The notes under the pieces are model-generated. The model made no database searches. It was given only the letters and a program-made list of their open reading frames with translations, and was not told where the DNA came from. Below are positions 1 through 5,977 of a DNA stretch of 5,977 nt, in pieces; the first letter of the stretch is position 1, and every line of letters begins with the position of its first letter. The stretch is from Mucilaginibacter sp. (GTDB lineage Bacteria > Bacteroidota > Bacteroidia > Sphingobacteriales > Sphingobacteriaceae), in the NCBI GenBank assembly GCA_014376655.1, contig JACMRC010000194.1, positions 1 to 5,977 of the forward strand, read 5' to 3'. The translations under genes were made by a program, and so were the position numbers.

Positions 1-20
1 ATAAATATTGCTTGGAATAA

Positions 21-119
21 AAGTGTGAAAACGCGTGATAGCGTGTGATTAAAGTGTGGAAACGCGTGATTTAGTGTAATAAACGCGTGATAAAGTGTGA
101 TAGGATGTGATGAATTGTG
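21..119. repeat. Degenerate ~10-bp tandem repeat array (GTGTGA / CGCGTGA units)
   Basis: About ten short units follow one another, each ending in GTGA, GTGG or GTAA. The conserved fifth core base falls at 27, 37, 47, 58, 68, 78, 89, 99, 109 and 119, so the step is 10 or 11 bp throughout. The exact 11-mer AAACGCGTGAT occurs at 29-39, 60-70 and 81-91. AAAGTGTG occurs at 20-27, 51-58 and 92-99. A higher-order 31-bp period is also visible: 21-51 and 52-82 agree at 25 of 31 positions. Each AAACGCGTGAT holds the self-complementary hexamer ACGCGT. Stop codons occur in all three plus frames. The function is unknown; a phased protein-binding site or a decaying microsatellite-like tract are both possible. 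The array may continue past the left edge. Confidence 0.8.
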
Positions 120-166
120 GTGATCAACCTGAATATGGATCTCATAAAATGAGGCAGCAGGCAAGG

Positions 167-174
167 TAAATTTG
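167..174 (+). promoter_or_regulatory. Candidate Bacteroidota -7 element, distal copy
   Basis: TAAATTTG matches the Bacteroidota -7 consensus TAnnTTTG and lies in the 11-mer GGTAAATTTGC (165-175), which recurs at 401-411. The dyad CTCATAAAATGAG at 141-153 ends 13 bases upstream, near where a -33 element or operator would lie. No TTTG-type -33 element is obvious at 17-23 bp spacing, and no gene starts soon after. It could be a second, distal promoter giving the GAF gene a leader of about 250 nt, or a chance match in AT-rich DNA. Confidence 0.25.
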
Positions 175-317
175 CGGCAAGTCAATATAACCCGGATGTT
201 CATAAATGAATTTTATATTAATGTATTGATATACAGATACTTAAGTAAAAATGTTTCCCGCGATGGGATCTTAGGTGTCACCAATGTGATAAACCGGTTA
301 AAGCCGGCAGGTTTTGT

Positions 318-377
318 TGTTACTATAGCGTTACCGTTAAATTGTAAAAGCCCTGCCCCTGGGAGGGAATAGTAACA
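318..377. repeat. 9-bp perfect inverted repeat, TGTTACTAT / ATAGTAACA
   Basis: TGTTACTAT at 318-326 is the exact reverse complement of ATAGTAACA at 369-377. The arms are separated by 42 bases that include a C-rich then G-rich stretch (351-367, with CCCT and AGGG arms) able to form a small inner hairpin. The element ends about 26 bases before the proposed -7 element of the GAF gene. It may be an operator, a transcript hairpin if transcription begins upstream, or a relic of a small repeat element. No run of T follows it, so it is not a typical intrinsic terminator. Confidence 0.4.
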
Positions 378-402
378 CTATAACATACCATTATATTTTT
401 GG

Positions 403-410
403 TAAATTTG
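403..410 (+). promoter_or_regulatory. Candidate -7 promoter element of the GAF gene
   Basis: TAAATTTG fits the Bacteroidota -7 consensus TAnnTTTG and ends 18 bases before ATG 429. Transcription would start near 415-417, giving a leader of only about 12-14 nt, which is plausible in this phylum where Shine-Dalgarno pairing is often absent. No clear -33 TTG element is seen at the usual 17-23 bp spacing, so the call rests on one box and its position. If correct, it rules out the in-frame TTG codons at 399 and 408 as starts. Confidence 0.45.
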
Positions 411-428
411 CAGCCATCACAAGTACTT

Positions 429-2789
429 ATGTTTTTGCAGTTTACAGACAAACCCTTTAGGCTACAGCTTTCATTCCACAAGATAATTGAGGGCCTGGAA
501 GAAACTGCTAAAACCGATACCGGCCAAAACAGCCAAAATGCCAAAGCATTGGTGGCGCGTGTTAATCAACACCCCGAATTACGCAATGGTATTACATCCG
601 AAGATCAAATTATTGAGAACGCAGATCTGATTGCTGATCTGCTGGCCGACCTGTTCCCGAAAGTATTAGCTTTAAACGAGATTAAAGCGGTAAGCATCCC
701 TTACCAGGGATTGATCTTCAATCATTCGGAGCGGTTTAAAAACATACTAAAAGATGCAGGGCCAGACTTTGAAATAAACATTCGCGATTTTGACGACATG
801 CAGCTTTACGTATTAAGCTGCTGCATGATATTGGCCCGGATATACGGCACCATGCTTGATTTTAGCAAACCTATGTTTTATGATATCCCTACAAAAAATG
901 GCGTTATAAAACATTACCGGATATTATACAATGCAGACTTTATAGAGGTATTTGCTACCGATGAAGCCCCTAAGTTAACCCCGGATGACATTGACGAGCT
1001 GATGGACAACTATAGTGACATTGAGCTGTGGAAGAAAAAGTTCCCGATAGGAAGCTACGTAATTAAGGGCTTTGGCTTGATGACATTGGTTGATGTAACA
1101 GTGGAGAATGCGCTGTCTACCTTAAAAAGTAATTTATTAAGCGATTATACCTCGCCGCAGATCAAAGAAAGTTTAATAGCCATTTTTAGGTCGATGTACG
1201 GCATACCCGACTTGCGCATGGGATTTACTTTGTTTAACCAGAACCAGGATAAATTTATGAGCGTAAAGTTTGGGCCTGATATGCAAAGTTTTTTACTACC
1301 CGCTCTTGAAGCTTGTGATACCAACGAGATACTTTGCGGCGAGAGTTACCAATTAATTGTAAAGCAGCACACGTATTTTGCTGTTTCAAACGTCGACACG
1401 TATATCAAACAAAACCCGGACAGCAGCTTAGGCGAACACTTTAAAAATCAAGACATCCAGAGTTTTATATTGGCCCCTGTTATTAAAGACGATGTTTTAT
1501 TGGGGATATTGGAACTGGTATCGCCACGCCCGCGCGAGTTAAACAGTGTTACGGCCAACAAGCTTGAAATTGTAATGCCATTTTTAGTTGATACAGTTGA
1601 CCGTAAAATGCACGAATTAGAAAACAGGGTACGGTCTGTTATTCAAAGTTACTATACCACCTTACACCGCAGTGTATATTGGAAGTTTAAGCGCGAAGCG
1701 CAAAACTATATTCAAAATGTTGATGCCGGGTTAACTTATGCTTTAAAAGAGATAAAATTTAAAGAGGTATATCCGCTGTATGGGCAGGTTGATATCAGCG
1801 AATCGTCCATTACCCGTAACCTTAGTGTGAGTAATGATTTACGTAATCAGTTGAACCATCTCATCTCCATTTTAAAAGAACTGAGTAAGGCCGAAAACGA
1901 ATTGCCTGTTAAAGAATTATTGTTTGACCTGAAAACTTTTGCAACCGAAATGACTACAAGTATCAGGGCAAACACAGAGCAATTTATACAACATTATGTT
2001 GAGGATAATGTACACCCGATATTAACTGCAGCCAACCCCGGTAAAACGCTGCAGGCAAAAATCGATCATTATTTTGAGCATATTAATGAGCTAACCGGCG
2101 AGTTCCATACCAACCGGCGCAATTACGACAAAACGCTATCGCTTATCAACCAAAAGCTGGCCGGTATATTAGATCGCCGGCAGGCAGAGATCCAGGAATT
2201 GTTCCCGCATTATTATGAGCGGTTTAAAACCGATGGCGTAGAGCATAATATGTACATAGGCGCTACTATAGCACCCGACAAAGAGTTTACTATGGCGGAC
2301 CTGCACCGCCTGCGCTTATGGCAGTTACGCGTAATTGCCGAAATGGAAGTTGAGCAATTTGATCTGAAAAGTGTATTGCCCTACCAATTAGGTGTTACTT
2401 CGTTGATATTGGTTTTTAGCACACCAATTGCAATCCGTTTCCGGATGGATGAGAAACATTTTGATGTGGACGGCGCTTACAATATCAGATACGAGGTTAT
2501 TAAAAAACGTATTGATAAAGCACACATTAATGGCAGCGACGAACGCATTACCAAGCAAGGCAAAATAACCATCATCTATTCAAAAGCCGAAGAGGAGCAA
2601 GAATACCTGGGTTACACAACCATATTACAAAAAGCCGGAGTACTAGCTGATGATGTTGAACATTTTGAGGTTGAGGAACTACAAGGCGTGGCCGGATTAA
2701 AAGCATTAAGAGTTGGGTTGATCCATAGTCCCGAACTGCTTTTGCAACGCGGAAGGCCCTACGATGACCTATACAAGCAGCTTAATTAA
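429..2789 (+). CDS. GAF domain-containing protein, large Bacteroidota family
   Basis: The product is 786 residues with no signal peptide or membrane segment, so it is probably cytosolic. Residue numbers here are counted from ATG 429. The N-terminal part (about 1-235) is mostly helical and resembles no domain I can name. Residues about 240-390 look like a GAF sensor fold (start near LLSDYTSPQI, ending near APVIKDDVLLGILELVSPRP). A helical segment follows with VIQSYYTTLHRSVYWKF (404-420). Next is EVYPLYGQVDISESSITRN (446-464), a motif I remember from other Bacteroidetes proteins of this type. Helix-rich sequence (about 465-600) and a mixed alpha/beta C-terminus complete it. No histidine kinase, GGDEF, EAL, HD or DNA-binding output is visible, so ligand and partner are unknown. 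ATG 429 is preferred over TTG 399 (which would give 796 residues) because a likely -7 element covers 403-410. The stop overlaps the convergent outer-membrane gene. Confidence 0.85.
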   Translation: MFLQFTDKPFRLQLSFHKIIEGLEETAKTDTGQNSQNAKALVARVNQHPELRNGITSEDQIIENADLIADLLADLFPKVLALNEIKAVSIPYQGLIFNHSERFKNILKDAGPDFEINIRDFDDMQLYVLSCCMILARIYGTMLDFSKPMFYDIPTKNGVIKHYRILYNADFIEVFATDEAPKLTPDDIDELMDNYSDIELWKKKFPIGSYVIKGFGLMTLVDVTVENALSTLKSNLLSDYTSPQIKESLIAIFRSMYGIPDLRMGFTLFNQNQDKFMSVKFGPDMQSFLLPALEACDTNEILCGESYQLIVKQHTYFAVSNVDTYIKQNPDSSLGEHFKNQDIQSFILAPVIKDDVLLGILELVSPRPRELNSVTANKLEIVMPFLVDTVDRKMHELENRVRSVIQSYYTTLHRSVYWKFKREAQNYIQNVDAGLTYALKEIKFKEVYPLYGQVDISESSITRNLSVSNDLRNQLNHLISILKELSKAENELPVKELLFDLKTFATEMTTSIRANTEQFIQHYVEDNVHPILTAANPGKTLQAKIDHYFEHINELTGEFHTNRRNYDKTLSLINQKLAGILDRRQAEIQELFPHYYERFKTDGVEHNMYIGATIAPDKEFTMADLHRLRLWQLRVIAEMEVEQFDLKSVLPYQLGVTSLILVFSTPIAIRFRMDEKHFDVDGAYNIRYEVIKKRIDKAHINGSDERITKQGKITIIYSKAEEEQEYLGYTTILQKAGVLADDVEHFEVEELQGVAGLKALRVGLIHSPELLLQRGRPYDDLYKQLN
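2782..2789. other. Convergent gene junction with interlocked stop codons
   Basis: The 8-bp palindrome TTAATTAA contains the stop codon of the GAF gene (TAA, 2787-2789, plus strand) and that of the outer-membrane gene (TAA, 2788-2786, minus strand). The two coding regions overlap by 4 bp. No GC-rich hairpin followed by a T run is visible on either side within about 60 bases. Termination must therefore occur inside the opposing coding sequence or depend on a factor such as Rho. Confidence 0.9.
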
Positions 2790-5350
2790 AACCTAAATCC
2801 TGCAGATACATAAGGATAGGCCCCTTCTTTTGAAAAGCCAACTACCCCTTGTAGCAGTAACAATTGCCCCGGTTCAAAATAAAAGCCACCGCCAAAGCCG
2901 TTGTGCCAGGTGTTTGATGTTTCGCCCGGTGCCCACACTCGGCCAACATCATCAAAACCTATCATGCCTAAGGTGCCCGGCAACAGGTACGATGCAAAAT
3001 CGCTTAGTTTAACCCTTACTTCAAAATTGTTGTAAGCCATGCTTTTGCCGGTAAAGCGCCACGTATAAAAACCACGTAAATTACTATTACCACCCAATTT
3101 TAATTGCTGGTAATAAGCGGCGTTGCCAATAGTTGTGCCGCCACCTAACCTGTCTGCAAATACAAGTTTTGATTCATTGTCCGGATTTAGCAAGAAGCTA
3201 AACTCGGATAATATCTGCCCGTACGAATGCGCATTTTGGTTTAACTCTTTCATGCCAGTAAGGCTGGTTTTCCAAAGTATCCCCTTGTGTGGCACAAGTC
3301 CTTTATCGCGGGTATCAAGCGTTATGTCTGATACTAAACCGGCAAGCGCCTGCTGGCTAAATACATGTTGATCCGGATGTGCTATGTCATAATCGTCAAG
3401 TAGGCGGCCATGGTTGCCATCTTCATCACCATTATAGTATTGGGCTGCAACGCCCGCGCTCACGGTCCAGTTGTCATACGTATGCTTCAAGCGGATATCG
3501 GCATTAATATAATTATAAACGTTGCGGTAATAATGGATCTTTTTATTGCCTTTATCAATAAAGTCGGTATTGTTGCCTACGCCAAAAAAGTTGCTGGTAT
3601 AATTTGGGCCTTTATTCAGTATGTTTAACAGCAGGTCATTGTTGCCTATAGCTTGTTTAAACTCGCCATCGTAGTTAATCAGCAGTGAGCTTACACCAAG
3701 TCCGTAATTAATGGTCATACTCTGTCTAAAAGCATAAGGCTCTTTCCTGAAACCCTGTTTCTGATAGGTAAATTTGCCAATAAGCTGCACGCCATAATCT
3801 TTATTATAACTCGCCAAAAACAACGGCTGCAAAAAGTCGTAAGCAAAGTTTAGTTTTTTGTATTGGTTAACGGTGCTGTCTGTCGAGGTTAATAAATGCC
3901 CCTGGTTTTTTGCAGGTAGTTTATTTTCCTCGTCTGCCCTATCGTAAACATAGCGGTTGCCCTTGCCTGTAATATTGCTGTCAATAGCGAAAGTATCGTT
4001 ATCATCGCCACCTATCATTCGCACTGTTATGGGCGAATGTTGATTACCATGCACCGCAAAAATGTCTTTGTCGGCAAAGCCATACAACCTTATTTCACTG
4101 GTAACTTTTGGGTCAAACGTGCGGGCGTAAATAACCTGCTCCTTTTCGCCGTCTTTGTTTATTTTGTTAACGATAAGCTTAACGCTGCCATCGGGTTCGT
4201 TAGTAATATCAAATTTTTCGTGTTTATCTGTACCTAACACCTCTACCTGGCTTGATAAAAAGCGGTAGTATTTCATGGCCTGTTCTTTCAGGATATTTTT
4301 GCGGTGGATGAGTTTGCTAACGATATCCTGGCCGCACAATTTATAAATGGTATCGGGCATGCGCTTTACAGCGACTGTTAATACTTCATCAGTAAGTTTA
4401 CTTTGCACAAAGGCAATTTGCTCTTCCCAGTCCTTTTCGTTCAGCTCGTTTAAAAAGTAGCGATCAAAGTTACGTGCATTTAAATTCCAGCGGTTAACTG
4501 CCCGGATATGATCCTGGTAACTTTGAAATTTTGACATCAGCAAATATCTTGATACCAGCCACGGGATAACACCCGAACTACTGTAAAATACCTGGTCGCG
4601 GTCGCGGGGGATGGGTTCGTAAACACTTCCCTTATCTGTCCTTTTCTTTTCCCAGCGCCATTGGTCCTCATGCCGGTCCCAATCGCCCAATAACATATCC
4701 AGTAAACGGGCCCTTAATACCGTTTTCTGATCGACGGTATTATCATTATCTTCCCGTAGTTTTCGGGCTGTTTTTTCAGAGTTATCCGTTTTCCTGGCAT
4801 CAAGCGGTTCTCGCTCTTCAAACAAAAAAACCTGGTTAATAAAGTCTTTACGGTATTCGCCAAAGGCGAGGTCATCAGCAACATACACTATTTCGGGGTT
4901 AGCATGCGGCACACCCAAAGTCTCGGCCAATGGCGGTACCACTACCGCCGAAAACGGGTGCTCGTCAGCTATCTGATCTTTAATTATTGATTCGGCTATG
5001 GTCTTTCTAAGCGTTGGGGGCAATATACGCTCAGGATATTTTTGGATGGTACGTATCACCCATTCCTGGCCGGTAGGGTCCTCTAAACGCAACGACTTGG
5101 TTTGCATACCGCCGCCTTTTTCTGTGATCTTTAACCCGCCTTTTTCTTTCGACAGATGAAATACCCGCATCTTAACCGGTGCCGACCACAGTTTACGATA
5201 ACTCTCGCCAAAGAAAAATCGGTGTACTTTATTTGCCGCATCATATTCCGGGCCAATAGCAATGGTGATACTGTCCTGTTTAGCTTGCGCGAAACTTTTG
5301 GCTATTACCCCGGTCAAGAAAACAATCAGTATGTATCTGTACCAAGCCAT
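2786..5350 (-). CDS. BamA/TamA (D15) family outer-membrane protein with N-terminal kinase-fold-like region
   Basis: The product has 854 residues. Residues 1-21 form a Sec signal peptide (hydrophobic YILIVFLTGVIA, then SFA before Q22), so it is exported. Residues about 80-270 hold conserved blocks: TGQEWVIRTIQKYP (93-106), HPFSAVVVPPLAETLGVPHA (131-150), GEYRKDF and FLFEEREP (164-182), LLGDWDRHEDQWRW (220-233) and IPRDRDQVF (247-255). The last two resemble the catalytic DRH..N and metal-binding D motifs of FAM20/PI4K/HipA-type kinases; this is an inference. A helical part (about 270-365) and a beta-rich part with GGDDNDTF (447-454) follow. From about 500 to 854 is an outer-membrane barrel with the D15 signature GGNSNLRGF (753-761) and C-terminal GFRF. 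I see no POTRA repeats, so a role as the core Bam subunit is unlikely; the substrate is unknown. The gene starts 3 bases after the preceding minus-strand gene, and its ATG is preceded by A-rich sequence without a strong Shine-Dalgarno. Confidence 0.88.
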   Translation of the reverse strand: MAWYRYILIVFLTGVIAKSFAQAKQDSITIAIGPEYDAANKVHRFFFGESYRKLWSAPVKMRVFHLSKEKGGLKITEKGGGMQTKSLRLEDPTGQEWVIRTIQKYPERILPPTLRKTIAESIIKDQIADEHPFSAVVVPPLAETLGVPHANPEIVYVADDLAFGEYRKDFINQVFLFEEREPLDARKTDNSEKTARKLREDNDNTVDQKTVLRARLLDMLLGDWDRHEDQWRWEKKRTDKGSVYEPIPRDRDQVFYSSSGVIPWLVSRYLLMSKFQSYQDHIRAVNRWNLNARNFDRYFLNELNEKDWEEQIAFVQSKLTDEVLTVAVKRMPDTIYKLCGQDIVSKLIHRKNILKEQAMKYYRFLSSQVEVLGTDKHEKFDITNEPDGSVKLIVNKINKDGEKEQVIYARTFDPKVTSEIRLYGFADKDIFAVHGNQHSPITVRMIGGDDNDTFAIDSNITGKGNRYVYDRADEENKLPAKNQGHLLTSTDSTVNQYKKLNFAYDFLQPLFLASYNKDYGVQLIGKFTYQKQGFRKEPYAFRQSMTINYGLGVSSLLINYDGEFKQAIGNNDLLLNILNKGPNYTSNFFGVGNNTDFIDKGNKKIHYYRNVYNYINADIRLKHTYDNWTVSAGVAAQYYNGDEDGNHGRLLDDYDIAHPDQHVFSQQALAGLVSDITLDTRDKGLVPHKGILWKTSLTGMKELNQNAHSYGQILSEFSFLLNPDNESKLVFADRLGGGTTIGNAAYYQQLKLGGNSNLRGFYTWRFTGKSMAYNNFEVRVKLSDFASYLLPGTLGMIGFDDVGRVWAPGETSNTWHNGFGGGFYFEPGQLLLLQGVVGFSKEGAYPYVSAGFRF

Positions 5351-5353
5351 CCG

Positions 5354-5977
5354 TTACTTTTTATGGATAAATTTTAACACTGTACCCGGCGTAACTTTAT
5401 CGCCTTCGTTACTAATGTATAAGTTGTTTTGATTATCAAAGGCTATACCCTCCGGCTGTATAAACAACGACGGGTTAATTGGGTAAACGCCTTTAACTTT
5501 AAAAGCAGCATCGGTAACTACAATTAACTTATTAACTGATGACAGTATATACCATTCGTTTGTTCCTTGATTTTTTGCTATTGCTGATGGACGAAAAGCT
5601 GACTTTTTCTGACCCGATTGCGCTTCGATATCTTTTACATTTATGCTAAACTGCCCGCTTTGTTTTACTGTGCCTTTACCATCCATTTTAAAAATATAAC
5701 CGGTACAACTTTTCTTAGTATTATCTACATCGCAATGCTTGCAAAGCGCATAAAGCTGGTTGGTTTTTTCATCGGCATATATACCTTCATACTCGCCTTG
5801 CGGCAATATTTTATCTTGCTTTTGCACGTTGGCTATTTCGCCGCTGCGTACCTCGTTAAACTGGAATGTGAAGAAAACGCCATCGCTGCGTAGCAATACT
5901 ACCTGATCGTTTAAAATGGCTATGTCTTCGTAATCGCCGGATTTGCCAAATTTTGAGTAGCCGGGCGTTTTTTTATC
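5354..5977 (-). CDS. SdiA-regulated domain-containing protein (beta-propeller), 5' end outside window
   Basis: The frame is open without a stop from the right edge to TAA at 5356-5354, giving 207 visible residues. The true start and any signal peptide are off the edge. The TTG at 5896-5894 lies inside the protein: the 27 codons before it read in frame and include SGDYEDIAILNDQVVLL, a propeller-like strand. Repeated strand patterns follow: GEYEGIYADEKTNQLYALCK, FRPSAIAKNQGTNEWYILSS and QPEGIAFDNQNNLYISNEGD, ending in TVLKFIHKK. These match the SdiA-regulated/phytase-like propeller family as I remember it. A Cys cluster (CKHC, then C nine residues later) sits in one blade. It is probably periplasmic or lipid-anchored, but this cannot be seen here. 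Only 3 bases separate it from the D15 gene, so the two are probably co-transcribed from a promoter beyond the right edge. Confidence 0.8.
   Translation of the reverse strand, partial: DKKTPGYSKFGKSGDYEDIAILNDQVVLLRSDGVFFTFQFNEVRSGEIANVQKQDKILPQGEYEGIYADEKTNQLYALCKHCDVDNTKKSCTGYIFKMDGKGTVKQSGQFSINVKDIEAQSGQKKSAFRPSAIAKNQGTNEWYILSSVNKLIVVTDAAFKVKGVYPINPSLFIQPEGIAFDNQNNLYISNEGDKVTPGTVLKFIHKK

Larger units (their letters stand above)
122..428. other. Non-coding leader region between the repeat array and the GAF gene
   Basis: I see no convincing gene in this stretch. It holds a perfect 5-bp dyad with a 3-base loop, CTCAT-AAA-ATGAG, at 141-153. It also holds a small TCCC/GGGA hairpin at 256-268, the two TAAATTTG elements listed separately, and a 9-bp inverted repeat around a C/G-rich segment (351-367). 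A 66-codon reading frame at 172-372 opens with TTG inside the first TAAATTTG. It resembles no family I know and is not called. The region probably carries the promoter and control sites of the downstream GAF gene. Confidence 0.6.

Noticed and set aside
21..119. CRISPR array
   Set aside because: Units are only 10-11 bp and contiguous, with no unique spacers of 25-40 bp and no cas genes nearby.
1..203. Minus-strand open frame from an ATG at 203-201 running off the left edge through the repeat array
   Set aside because: Its translation across the repeats is a degenerate ITLYHAF/ITLNHAF pattern, and the 10-11 bp and 31-bp periods are not multiples of three. This looks like a by-product of the non-coding repeat rather than a gene, though sequence to the left could change this.
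291..314. AAACC...GGTTT dyad with CCGG repeats as an intrinsic terminator
   Set aside because: The stem is only 5 bp with an unpaired interior, and no gene is known upstream for it to terminate.
172..372. 66-codon plus-strand frame beginning with TTG
   Set aside because: The start codon lies inside a promoter-like TAAATTTG box, the product matches no family I know, and the frame crosses the inverted repeat region.
2827..2837. CTTTTGAAAAG palindrome as a terminator for the GAF gene
   Set aside because: It is AT-rich, too short for a stable stem, has no following T run, and lies within the coding sequence of the opposing gene.
3123..3628. Plus-strand reading frames opposite the outer-membrane gene
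   Set aside because: They lie wholly within a well-supported minus-strand coding region and have no family resemblance.
5618..5893. 91-codon plus-strand frame opposite the propeller gene
   Set aside because: It is antisense to a coding region with clear propeller motifs, and its hydrophobic composition is explained by the opposite frame.

Overview
The window looks like a chromosomal segment of a Bacteroidota member, most likely of the Sphingobacteriaceae (Mucilaginibacter/Pedobacter type). This rests on moderately AT-rich DNA, on TAnnTTTG-type -7 promoter elements with no clear Shine-Dalgarno sequence, and on three protein families typical of that group. The genus is an inference from family resemblance. 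No rRNA, tRNA, insertion sequence or CRISPR array is visible.

Layout: bases 1-428 carry no convincing gene. Bases 21-119 hold about ten degenerate GTGTGA/CGCGTGA units spaced 10-11 bp apart, close to one helical turn. After them come a short dyad, two copies of GGTAAATTTGC (each containing a TAnnTTTG-like element) and a 9-bp inverted repeat. Bases 429-2789 (+) encode a large cytosolic GAF-domain protein with no recognisable enzymatic output domain. Its start is placed at ATG 429, because the earlier in-frame TTG codons lie upstream of or inside the predicted -7 element.

On the minus strand, 5977-5354 is the 3' part of an exported SdiA-regulated-domain (beta-propeller) protein whose start lies beyond the right edge. 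Three bases later, 5350-2786 encodes an 854-residue outer-membrane protein. It has a signal peptide, an N-terminal region with a kinase-fold-like signature (GDWDRHEDQW, then IPRDRDQVF) and a C-terminal D15/BamA-type beta-barrel ending in aromatic Phe. The two minus-strand genes probably form one operon and act in the envelope.

The + gene and the outer-membrane gene converge and overlap by 4 bp. Both stop codons lie inside the palindrome TTAATTAA (2782-2789), so there is no intergenic terminator space.

The points most worth a second look are the helically phased repeat array, the possible periplasmic kinase-like domain fused to a D15 barrel and co-transcribed with a beta-propeller protein, and the interlocked stop codons.
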